Positions 1 to 7,327 of a DNA stretch of 12,546 nt are shown piece by piece (the first letter of the stretch is position 1; each line of letters begins with the position of its first letter). Source of the DNA: Bacteroidota bacterium (GTDB lineage: Bacteria; Bacteroidota; Bacteroidia; Bacteroidales; PUMT01); NCBI GenBank assembly GCA_003567115.1, contig PXAP01000017.1, forward strand, positions 1 through 12,546, written 5' to 3'. The position numbers and the translations under genes are program-made. The notes beneath the pieces are model-generated. The model saw only the letters and a list, made by a program, of their open reading frames with translations, ran no database searches and had not been told where the DNA came from.

Positions 1-3000
1 AACAGGGTAGGTGGATTATCCGGATATTTTTATACCTCAACCCTAAGTAACTCTTATGTTACGGGTGATATAGAAGGTAATCAATATGTCGGCGGAATGG
101 TTGGATGGACTGTCTGGAATTCAACTTTAATAAACAGCTACAGTGGTGTAGATGTTAATGGTAACTGGCATATCGGGGGACTGGTGGGCAGGAATGACAG
201 GTCTGTTATCAGGAACTGTTACAGTATAGGTGCTGTTCCGGGCTCCGGTAGTATTGGCGGACTGGTGGGGTCTGAATGGCAAGCTGCAGTGAATTTTTCT
301 TTCTGGGATACGGAGACCTCAAACCAGGACAACAGCGCCGGAGGCGAGGGCAAAACTACTGAGGAGATGAAGGAGTTCAGCACTTTCATCCTGGCAGGCT
401 GGAATATGAAGGGGGCAGGCCTGGAGGGGATATGGAATATGGGAAATGAAAGGAACGATGGCTATCCCTATCTTGACTGGCAATTCCCTGATGACCCTCC
501 CCACCCTGAAGCCGGCGAGGATTACCCGCCGGTCCTTACCACCGATGCGGTTACGGATATGACAACCACAGGGGCCACCCTAAACGGTACCATCTGGTTT
601 GCCGGCAATCCCGTTGCCATCCAGCACGGGTTCTGCTGGAACACAACGGGTATGCCCACTACATCCGACAGCAAAACAGAACATGGTGAGGTGACCCAGA
701 CAGGGCCGTATAGTTCGGTAACAGACGAATTCGATCCAAATACCGTCTATTATGTCCGGGCTTACGCGACAAATGACCTTGGACCCATTTATGGTGAAGA
801 GGTTATGCTTGCACTTGCTCCCGAAGGTTCGGGTACGGAAGGTGAACCGTATCTTATTGAAACGCTTGCGGATCTGTTATGGATAGCTTTTGAAGTCAAT
901 GGAGGCAATACTTTAAGCGGTAAATACTTTTCACAGACATCCGATATCGATGCCTCCGGAACCGAAACCTGGAACTGCGGCGAGGGCTGGGAACCAATCG
1001 GCAGTTCACATACTATAAGCTTTCGCGGGAACTACGATGGTAACGGACATGTTATCGACGGACTCTATATAGACCGGCCGGATGTCAGTTACCAGGGGTT
1101 GTTTGGATATGCTGTCAATGCTTCGATTTCAGGTACAGGCCTTACCGGAGTGGATATCACAGGTTGGAGTTATGTCGGGGGACTGGCGGGATACCTGAGT
1201 GGTACAACGGTAAATTACTCTTCCGTCACAGGTAGCGTGGAAGGTAATAATTATCTCGGGGGACTGGCGGGATTATCCTGGAATTCTTCTGTGAACAGCA
1301 GCTTCAGCACCGTAAATATAAGTGGTACCAGCTATATCGGGGGACTGATTGGAAATAATTCCACGGATTCTTATGTAAGCAACAGTTACAGTACAGGCAT
1401 GGTAAAAGGGAGTTCCCATGTCGGGGGACTGGTGGGCCAAAACGGGAGCAGTTTTATAAGCAATAGTTACAGCACAGGCATTGTAAAGGGTACTTCCAAT
1501 GTAGGCGGTCTTGTGGGGTCTGAAGGTCAGGTTGACGTGGCTTACAGCTACTGGAACACTGAAACCAGCGCCCAGGATGATTCTCCCGTGGGAGAGGGAC
1601 TAACCACTGCAGAAATGCTGGTTGAGGATAATTTTACCGGCTGGGATTTTGATAATATCTGGAATATACTGGAATATGAAACATATCCCTACCTGCAATG
1701 GCAGATTGAACCGGGCGACCATAACTACCTGCCCTGCAGCTTCCCCTATGATCTTGATGCAGAAAATTTCACATCCACTTCTGCCGATCTTTCCTGGGAA
1801 GATGATGATGGCGACACCTGGAATATCCAGTGGGGAGAAAAAGGCTTCATGCCGGGCAAAGGAGAGACAGTAAGGGAAATTAAGGACGTGACGTTTACCC
1901 TTCACGGACTGGCTCCCTTTACCGAATATGATTTCTGGGTTCAGTCCTGGTGTGGCAGGGAAAGCAGTTTCTGGACCGGCCCGTATGACTTTAAAACACT
2001 TGAGGGCGAGGTTAATATAGAGGGACTAATTGCAGAAGACAAGGTTTATGACGGCGGGACTCAGGCTGCGATATCTGACTGGGGCAATTTGCAGGGGGTG
2101 TATGTCGATCACCAGGTTTCGCTGGTAACCGACATCTATGAGGCCAATTTTGATGATAAAAACGTTGGGCAGGGTAAGACGGTTACCGTTACAGATTTAG
2201 ATCTTGAAGGCGATGATGCCGGAAGATACTTTATCAATGACCAGACCACCACAGCGGATATTACCCCAAAAGAGCTGACGGTTATTAACGCTGAGGCCCT
2301 GGATAAGTTTTACGATGGCACCACTGATGCTATCATACAGAATGCTGAACTGAACGGGGTTATAGTTCCGGATGATGTTTATCTGACAGAGCACACCACC
2401 GGAGCCTTTGGCCAGTACACGGTGGGTGAGGATATCCCTGTATCAACAGATATGGATATCAGCGGGGCAGATGCAGCCAATTACAGCCTGAAGCAACCGG
2501 CTCTGTACGCGGATATAACCCCCGCTGAACTAACAATAACACCTGTAGACCTGAGGAAGACAGCAGGCAGGTTATACGTGTTCACAGGACTTGAGTTTGA
2601 AGCCGGGGGATTGGTCGGATCCGATGAGGTAGTCTCGGTCACCCTTAACAGTGACGGTGCAGCTGAGGAAGCTGGTCTGGGGGGCTATGATATCACATCT
2701 TCTGATGCCTCAGGCAGTGGCCTTGAAAATTACAATATAGTATATGAGACAGGTACCATGGAGGTGACTGACCTGATTGAGCTGTCTGTTGAGGGACTTG
2801 TTGCCGATGACAGGGAGTATGATGCTACAAATGAAGCAACTATATCGGATTGGGGAACTTTGACTGGCATTGTGGAAGATGATGAGGTAACCCTGGTTAC
2901 TGATGCTGCTGAGACCAGGTTTGACAGTAAAGTCGCAGCAACCGGCAAAACCGTAATTGTTACCGGTTTATCCCTTGCAGGTCCGGATGCAGGTGATTAT

Positions 3001-4551
3001 TTCATCAATCAACAGACCACCACTGCCGATATCATACCCAAAGAGCTGACAATAACCGGTTCGTTTGAGGTATCCGACAAGACCTATGACGGGGCCAAAA
3101 ATGCTGTCATTACAGACAGCCAGCTTGAGCTGACCGGTGTGCTGACAGGGGATGATGTTGTGATCGATGGCATTGTGGCGGAGTTTGTCCAGGCTGATGT
3201 GGGTGATGATATATTTGTCAATATAGTAAGTGCTGGTGCCGGCGGGCTTGATGGAGTGAACTATACGGTATCGGTCGATGGCGCCCCAATAACAACAGCT
3301 TCCATCACCAGGAGGGATGCAACCATCACTGCCGACGATATGACAAAGGTTTACGGCAGCGATGATCCTGAGTTTACAGTTGTTTACTCCGGACTGGCCC
3401 CGGGAGAGGATGCCTCGGTGTTCGGCGGAAGCCTTTCCATTACCAGGGAAGAGGGCGAAGGTGCAGGAAGCTATGATATAACACCGTCAGGACTGACATC
3501 CGGTAACTATAACATTACCTTCAGCAAAGGCATTCTTACTATTACTCCCGCAGCCCTTACCATCAAGGCTGAGGACAGTGGAAAGGTTTACGGTGATGAT
3601 GACCCCGCTTTTACAGTTACCTGCACCGGTTTCCAGTTCAACGATAGTGACGATGACCTTGAAGGAACCCTTTCGTTTACCCGTGAAGCAGGAGAGTCGG
3701 TTGGCAGTTACCTGGTCACCCCTTCAGGGCTTACTTCAGGTAATTATGCTATAACATGGGAGCAGGGAACTCTTACAATAACCGTCAAAGAGATTGGCAT
3801 AGGCGGCACCTTCACCGCAGAGGATAAGATGTATGACGGTACCACCGCCGCTGTTATGAAGGATGACATGCTGACCCTGGAAGGTGTTGTTGGCAACGAT
3901 GATGTAATCCTGGCAGATGTTGAGGTTGAGTTTGCCAGCGCTGATGCCGGTGAAGACCTTGATGTTTATATCGTGAAAGCTTCAATTGAGGGAGAAGATG
4001 CCGGCAACTACACACTATCGCTTGCCGGTGCACCGGAAACCACTGCCAGTATTACTGAAACGGCCGAGTATACCCTTACAATAACCATCGATGGTGAAGG
4101 TTCGGTTGAGGTAAATGAGGAGGTTTACACTGATGTCATTACCGTAGGGGAAGGTACTGAGCTTACTCTTGAGGCCATTGCCGTTGATGAATGGGAGTTT
4201 GAAGGCTGGAGCGGAGATATGGTATCGGTAAGTGCCGGTGAAACGATTACCATGGACGGCGACAAAGAGATTACCGCAACATTTACTTTTGTTTCCGGTA
4301 TTGGAGCTCCTGTTTCCGCTGATATTCTTGTTTATCCAAATCCGTTTGACAACCATATTGCTGTTGAAAATGCGCATGTTGCAGAAAGGATATTTATAAA
4401 TAATCTTTTAGGGCAGACGCTGATGGTTGTTCAGCTGACAGGCAGTGAAAAGGAGGTAATACGTACCGAAGCGCTTGCCCGGGGTCTGTACCTGGTGATC
4501 GTTGAAGGGATGGATGGTGAACGCCGGATATTCAGGATGATCAAAGAGTAG
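1..4551 (+). CDS. Giant modular surface protein with GLUG, YDG/MBG and T9SS sorting domains (5' partial)
   Basis: The frame is open from the first base, so the true start and any signal peptide lie upstream; the ATG at 97 is only an internal Met. The 1516 visible residues are all repeat modules. In order: GLUG repeats (1-350, about 27-28 residues each, marked by GGLVG); an FN3-like domain (520-810); a second GLUG block (844-1720); a second FN3-like domain (about 1735-2000); then YDG- and MBG-type modules (about 2010-4056, marked by YDG or VYG followed by TADITPKELT- or TPSGLTSGNY-like strands). An InlB-like repeat with the EFEGWSGD motif follows (about 4070-4293). The last 79 residues resemble a Bacteroidetes type A sorting domain (LVYPNPF, LLGQ, LARGLYLV, RIFRMIKE). 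Such proteins are exported by the type IX system and attached to the surface or released. An adhesive or matrix role is inference; no catalytic domain is visible. Confidence 0.9.
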   Translation, partial: NRVGGLSGYFYTSTLSNSYVTGDIEGNQYVGGMVGWTVWNSTLINSYSGVDVNGNWHIGGLVGRNDRSVIRNCYSIGAVPGSGSIGGLVGSEWQAAVNFSFWDTETSNQDNSAGGEGKTTEEMKEFSTFILAGWNMKGAGLEGIWNMGNERNDGYPYLDWQFPDDPPHPEAGEDYPPVLTTDAVTDMTTTGATLNGTIWFAGNPVAIQHGFCWNTTGMPTTSDSKTEHGEVTQTGPYSSVTDEFDPNTVYYVRAYATNDLGPIYGEEVMLALAPEGSGTEGEPYLIETLADLLWIAFEVNGGNTLSGKYFSQTSDIDASGTETWNCGEGWEPIGSSHTISFRGNYDGNGHVIDGLYIDRPDVSYQGLFGYAVNASISGTGLTGVDITGWSYVGGLAGYLSGTTVNYSSVTGSVEGNNYLGGLAGLSWNSSVNSSFSTVNISGTSYIGGLIGNNSTDSYVSNSYSTGMVKGSSHVGGLVGQNGSSFISNSYSTGIVKGTSNVGGLVGSEGQVDVAYSYWNTETSAQDDSPVGEGLTTAEMLVEDNFTGWDFDNIWNILEYETYPYLQWQIEPGDHNYLPCSFPYDLDAENFTSTSADLSWEDDDGDTWNIQWGEKGFMPGKGETVREIKDVTFTLHGLAPFTEYDFWVQSWCGRESSFWTGPYDFKTLEGEVNIEGLIAEDKVYDGGTQAAISDWGNLQGVYVDHQVSLVTDIYEANFDDKNVGQGKTVTVTDLDLEGDDAGRYFINDQTTTADITPKELTVINAEALDKFYDGTTDAIIQNAELNGVIVPDDVYLTEHTTGAFGQYTVGEDIPVSTDMDISGADAANYSLKQPALYADITPAELTITPVDLRKTAGRLYVFTGLEFEAGGLVGSDEVVSVTLNSDGAAEEAGLGGYDITSSDASGSGLENYNIVYETGTMEVTDLIELSVEGLVADDREYDATNEATISDWGTLTGIVEDDEVTLVTDAAETRFDSKVAATGKTVIVTGLSLAGPDAGDYFINQQTTTADIIPKELTITGSFEVSDKTYDGAKNAVITDSQLELTGVLTGDDVVIDGIVAEFVQADVGDDIFVNIVSAGAGGLDGVNYTVSVDGAPITTASITRRDATITADDMTKVYGSDDPEFTVVYSGLAPGEDASVFGGSLSITREEGEGAGSYDITPSGLTSGNYNITFSKGILTITPAALTIKAEDSGKVYGDDDPAFTVTCTGFQFNDSDDDLEGTLSFTREAGESVGSYLVTPSGLTSGNYAITWEQGTLTITVKEIGIGGTFTAEDKMYDGTTAAVMKDDMLTLEGVVGNDDVILADVEVEFASADAGEDLDVYIVKASIEGEDAGNYTLSLAGAPETTASITETAEYTLTITIDGEGSVEVNEEVYTDVITVGEGTELTLEAIAVDEWEFEGWSGDMVSVSAGETITMDGDKEITATFTFVSGIGAPVSADILVYPNPFDNHIAVENAHVAERIFINNLLGQTLMVVQLTGSEKEVIRTEALARGLYLVIVEGMDGERRIFRMIKE
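844..1720 (+). repeat. Tandem GLUG repeats, second block
   Basis: Within the surface-protein gene, the GGL(A/V/I)G core recurs with its module starts at 1171, 1252, 1333, 1417 and 1498, that is 81, 81, 84 and 81 bases apart. The period is thus 27-28 codons. The earlier block (1-350) has equivalent units at 4, 85, 169 and 250. Both blocks end in the same cap, (F/Y)W(D/N)TETS.QD followed by GEG.TT.EM. This suggests that a whole GLUG-plus-cap segment was duplicated. The two adjacent units around 1381-1515 are also close at DNA level (NSYSTG followed by VKG in both). Confidence 0.8.
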
Positions 4552-4566
4552 TGATCAGGATAATAA

Positions 4567-4606
4567 CGGAACCGGACAGATAAGTGTTGCCGGTTCCGGG
4601 TTTTGT
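4567..4606 (+). terminator. Hairpin with T-rich tail after the surface-protein gene
   Basis: A perfect 9-bp stem (CGGAACCGG at 4567-4575 with CCGGTTCCG at 4590-4598) with a 14-base loop starts 16 bases after the stop codon. GGGTTTTGTT follows. The form and position fit a Rho-independent terminator, although the T run is interrupted. Confidence 0.65.
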
Positions 4607-4613
4607 TCATATC

Positions 4614-4660
4614 TCCATTGCAGGAGCAGCTTTTTGTTAAGCTGCTCCTGCAATGATTTT
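4614..4660. terminator. Second, stronger hairpin, possibly a two-way terminator
   Basis: CATTGCAGGAGCAGC (4616-4630) pairs perfectly with GCTGCTCCTGCAATG (4641-4655). Two more T-A pairs extend the stem inwards to 17 bp around a 6-base loop. ATTTT follows on the + strand. It lies 17 bases after the first hairpin, so the gene ends in a tandem pair. With no clear long T run on either side, a role in RNA 3'-end protection is as possible as termination. Confidence 0.5.
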
Positions 4661-4843
4661 CCAGTCACATGTTCTTTTCTGCTGCTGTCAGATAATATCA
4701 GCTTATCCCTGTTTTCAACCCCGGCTCACAGTGCTTTAACAGCTTCCGGCTTTTTGAGTTCAGATAACGGCTCACCTGATCACCAGGAATTCTATAATTT
4801 TATTGTGAAGTAAATAACAATGTTAAAAAAATAACACAAAATA
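4661..4843. other. Intergenic stretch without recognised features
   Basis: This is the untranslated part of the 370-base gap between the surface-protein gene and the hydrogenase region. I see no tRNA, no convincing reading frame and no repeat here. Base composition shifts from mixed to strongly AT-rich after about 4790, as expected on approaching a promoter. Confidence 0.5.
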
Positions 4844-4875
4844 TTTGTTAGTTATTTATTATAAATGTATTTTTG
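4844..4875 (+). promoter_or_regulatory. Bacteroidetes-type promoter upstream of the hydrogenase region
   Basis: TTTG at 4844-4847 is followed after 20 bases by TATTTTTG at 4868-4875. This matches the Bacteroidetes primary sigma-factor consensus, TTTG near -33 and TAnnTTTG near -7, with the usual spacing. Transcription would begin around 4880, about 40 bases before the ATG at 4922. I found no equally good element between 5199 and 5422, so this promoter may also drive the hydrogenase genes. Confidence 0.6.
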
Positions 4876-4921
4876 CATTGTGAAATGATTAACAGTAGTA
4901 ATCACAACAAAAAAATTTACA

Positions 4922-5198
4922 ATGAATTTGCAGGAAATATTAAGTGCTATCGACGGAAGGCTTATTTCACAACCGGGACGGATTGTTTATTCCGGCACAC
5001 GTTAACCGGTCTGTTTACAGCCTGATAAGCCAGCCTGGATTTGTGCCTGCCGGCATCAATGCAGATGCTCTTGAAATATCCAGACATGTTGGCAGGAAAG
5101 AGGTTCTGGAGGGTATCCCCCTGAATGAACCCACGGTTATAGGATACATGAAGGAGATGATAGGTGAAAACATCAGCAGAATGGAAGGGCAACTTTGA
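4922..5198 (+). pseudogene. Relict of hydrogenase accessory genes: DRTGG-like start joined to a PHP-domain fragment
   Basis: The ATG at 4922 opens a frame that starts MNLQEILSAIDGRLISQ and stops after 27 codons. This resembles the first residues of DRTGG-domain proteins. From about 4973, the frame shifted by +1 reads GLFIPAHVNR, SLISQPGFVP and DALEIS. These look like the conserved interior of PHP-domain phosphoesterases, with PAH as a metal-site segment. It ends at 5198 with no recognisable later PHP metal motifs (an SSDAH-like segment is absent). In clostridial-type hydrogenase operons, DRTGG and PHP genes sit upstream of the thioredoxin-like [2Fe-2S], hydB and hydA genes. I infer a remnant left by internal deletions. 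The last 25 or so residues are not recognised. Alternatively, the 4944-5198 frame could be a small expressed protein starting at GTG. The family assignments come from memory of motifs and were not tested by a search. Confidence 0.45.
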
Positions 5199-5422
5199 AA
5201 TGATAATAAAAATCATAAATTATTTATAATAATTAAAATAGATTTGTCAACCTTGAAAATTTCAGTCCAGATATGTTAACAGAATTTAATTACCTGATTT
5301 GCAATTAGTTTATAATGACAGTCATTGAAAAATATTCATGGTAATTAATAGATACTGGGTAAATTATATTATTTTAATGACAAATTTTGGTTCGATTAAT
5401 CCAACATTATAAAAATTATAAT
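5199..5422. other. AT-rich leader before the hydrogenase operon
   Basis: This 224-base stretch has no recognisable gene, hairpin or riboswitch. TTTG occurs at 5243 and 5298, but neither has TAnnTTTG at the right distance, so no local promoter can be assigned. If transcription starts near 4880, this stretch would be part of a leader of about 540 bases. Confidence 0.4.
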
Positions 5423-5821
5423 ATGGCAAAAGTAAAATCACTGGCTGACCTTAAAAAGATGAAAGAGAAGCTGCAGTCAGATATCTCACTAAGGGAGAAT
5501 AGCAAACATCCCGAGGGCATGGTGCGGGTTAAGGTAGCTATGGCGACATGCGGAATTGCTTCGGGAGCGAAAGATGTTATGGAATTCTTCACAGTGAACC
5601 TGCAAAAGCGCAATGTTGATGCCATCGTAACCCAGACCGGATGCATGGGGTATTGTTATGCCGAGCCCACTGTGGAAGTAAAGCTACCCGGGCAGGAGCC
5701 GGTTGTGTATGGTTTCGTTGACATTAAGAAGGCCGACGAGATAATAGAAAAGTATATTAAGCAGGGAGAACCGGTAGACGGGATCATCCCGGTTAATTAC
5801 GAAACAATTGATAAAAAATAA
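5423..5821 (+). CDS. Thioredoxin-like [2Fe-2S] ferredoxin, hydrogenase-associated
   Basis: This 132-residue protein has the thioredoxin-like ferredoxin fold family's marks: ATCGIASGAKD around Cys43 and TQTGCMGYCYAEP with Cys74 and Cys78, followed by the EV...VVYGFVD strand. It is the kind of small protein found beside hydB and hydA in bifurcating hydrogenase operons, and matches the domain that longer HydB proteins carry at their N-terminus. It probably holds a [2Fe-2S] cluster and passes electrons in the cytoplasm. Only three cysteines are visible, where the NuoE type has four; the CGIA(A/S)GA form is, as I recall it, usual for this subfamily. The ATG at 5423 is preferred over a TTG 12 codons upstream because the family's start (a charged helix, SLADLKKMKEK) follows it directly. 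hydB begins 20 bases downstream. Confidence 0.85.
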   Translation: MAKVKSLADLKKMKEKLQSDISLRENSKHPEGMVRVKVAMATCGIASGAKDVMEFFTVNLQKRNVDAIVTQTGCMGYCYAEPTVEVKLPGQEPVVYGFVDIKKADEIIEKYIKQGEPVDGIIPVNYETIDKK

Positions 5822-5841
5822 TACTCAAAAGGAACAGAACA

Positions 5842-7311
5842 ATGTCTGAAAATATAAAACAGATCCGTGTTGCTCTGCGTAATTGTGGTTTTATAAATCC
5901 TGAAAGCATTGATGAATATATTGCTGCCGACGGTTATGAGGCTCTGGGCAGGGTGCTTACGGAAAAGACACCGGAGGAAGCTACCAAAGAGATTATTGAT
6001 AGCGGACTAAGGGGCCGCGGTGGCGGTGGATTTCCCACCGGGGTAAAATGGGACATAGCCCGCAAGGTGGAATCTGATCAGAAATACGTGGTTTGCAATG
6101 CTGACGAGGGAGATCCCGGGGCATTCATGGACAGGTCGATACTCGAGGGAGATCCGCATTCGGTAATCGAGGCCATGGCTATCAACGGTTACTGTATAGG
6201 GGCGGATAAAGGGCTGGTATATATCCGTGCCGAGTATCCGCTGGCCATAGAAAGGCTTAAGACAGCGCTTGACCAGGCACGCGAATACGGGCTTCTCGGT
6301 GAAGATATTTTCGGTACCGGGTTCAATTTTGACATTGAGATACGTTACGGGGCCGGTGCCTTTGTGTGCGGGGAGGAGACAGCCCTGATCAATTCAATGG
6401 AAGGGCACAGGGGCGAACCCACATTCAAGCCTCCCTTCCCGGCACAGTCAGGTTACCTGGGCAAACCGACCAACGTGAACAACGTCGAGACATTTGCCAA
6501 CATACCCGTGATATTCAACAAGGGGGCAGAATGGTTTGCATCGATAGGCACTGAAAAGTCCACGGGGACAAAGGTGTTTGCCCTTGCGGGGAAGATAAAT
6601 AACGTGGGCCTTATTGAGGTACCAATGGGTACCACACTGCGGGAGGTGATCTTTGAGATTGGGGGAGGAATAAAGGATGGTAAAAAGTTTAAGTCCGTTC
6701 AGACCGGCGGTCCTTCCGGGGGATGCCTTACCGAAAAGCACCTTGATACACCCATCGATTTTGATAATCTACTGGAGAGCGGGTCGATGATGGGATCGGG
6801 AGGTATGATTGTAATGGACGAGGACGACTGTATGGTATCGGTGGCACGGTTCTATCTTGACTTTACCGTTGAGGAGTCATGCGGTAAATGCACACCCTGC
6901 AGGGTTGGGAACAAAAGGCTTTATGAATTGCTGGATATTATTTCAAAGGGCAATGGGAGTAACAACGACCTGGATAAACTGCGTAACCTTGGTGAGGTTA
7001 TCATTGATACTTCTCTTTGCGGACTTGGCCAGACCTCTCCAAACCCCGTGCTTTCTACAATGGATAACTTCTGGGATGAATATCTGGCTCATGTTGAAGA
7101 CCAGAGATGTCCGGCCGGCCAGTGCAAAGATCTGATACGTTACGAGGTGATCGAGGAAAATTGTGTGGGCTGTACTGCATGTGCACGTAACTGTCCCGTC
7201 AACTGCATATCAGGTGAAAGGAAAGAGATACATCATATTGATCAGAGCCTTTGTATAAAGTGCGGCGCCTGCTTCGAGAAGTGCAGGTTCAATGCAATAA
7301 GCGTGTCATAA
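5842..7311 (+). CDS. hydB: NADH-binding subunit HydB of electron-bifurcating [FeFe] hydrogenase (NuoF-like)
   Basis: This 489-residue flavoprotein should bind FMN and NAD(H) and exchange electrons between NADH, ferredoxin and HydA in the cytoplasmic hydrogenase. Visible motifs are the FMN/NADH glycine-rich loop (55-70, GLRGRGGGGFPTG), CNADEGDPG (85-93), GAGAFVCGEETAL (170-182), and the NuoF [4Fe-4S] site Cys347, Cys350, Cys353 with Cys393. A CPAGQC pair (423, 428) follows. Two C-terminal [4Fe-4S] sites are Cys441/444/447/451 and Cys471/474/477/481. The C-terminal ferredoxin part separates it from respiratory NuoF. Many HydB proteins are about 600 residues because an N-terminal thioredoxin-like domain precedes the NCGFINPES region. 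Here the protein starts just before that point, and the domain is a separate upstream gene. AAAGGAA (5827-5833) may serve as ribosome binding site. A gap of 16 bases separates it from hydA. Confidence 0.93.
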   Translation: MSENIKQIRVALRNCGFINPESIDEYIAADGYEALGRVLTEKTPEEATKEIIDSGLRGRGGGGFPTGVKWDIARKVESDQKYVVCNADEGDPGAFMDRSILEGDPHSVIEAMAINGYCIGADKGLVYIRAEYPLAIERLKTALDQAREYGLLGEDIFGTGFNFDIEIRYGAGAFVCGEETALINSMEGHRGEPTFKPPFPAQSGYLGKPTNVNNVETFANIPVIFNKGAEWFASIGTEKSTGTKVFALAGKINNVGLIEVPMGTTLREVIFEIGGGIKDGKKFKSVQTGGPSGGCLTEKHLDTPIDFDNLLESGSMMGSGGMIVMDEDDCMVSVARFYLDFTVEESCGKCTPCRVGNKRLYELLDIISKGNGSNNDLDKLRNLGEVIIDTSLCGLGQTSPNPVLSTMDNFWDEYLAHVEDQRCPAGQCKDLIRYEVIEENCVGCTACARNCPVNCISGERKEIHHIDQSLCIKCGACFEKCRFNAISVS

Positions 7312-7327
7312 AATTTAATAAATTATA

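Noticed and set aside
97..99. ATG at 97 as the start of the surface-protein gene.
   Set aside because: The same frame is open from base 1 and already encodes GLUG repeats (VGGLSG, VTGDIEGN), so the gene continues upstream of the window.
4783..4795. CCTG-N5-CAGG small inverted repeat.
   Set aside because: Four-base arms are expected by chance and it has no informative position.
5241..5301. TTTG elements at 5243 and 5298 as -33 boxes for the hydrogenase operon.
   Set aside because: Neither is followed by TAnnTTTG at 19-21 bases.
5387..5422. TTG at 5387 as start of the thioredoxin-like [2Fe-2S] gene.
   Set aside because: The 12 extra residues come from AT-rich leader sequence, and the ATG at 5423 gives the expected family N-terminus.
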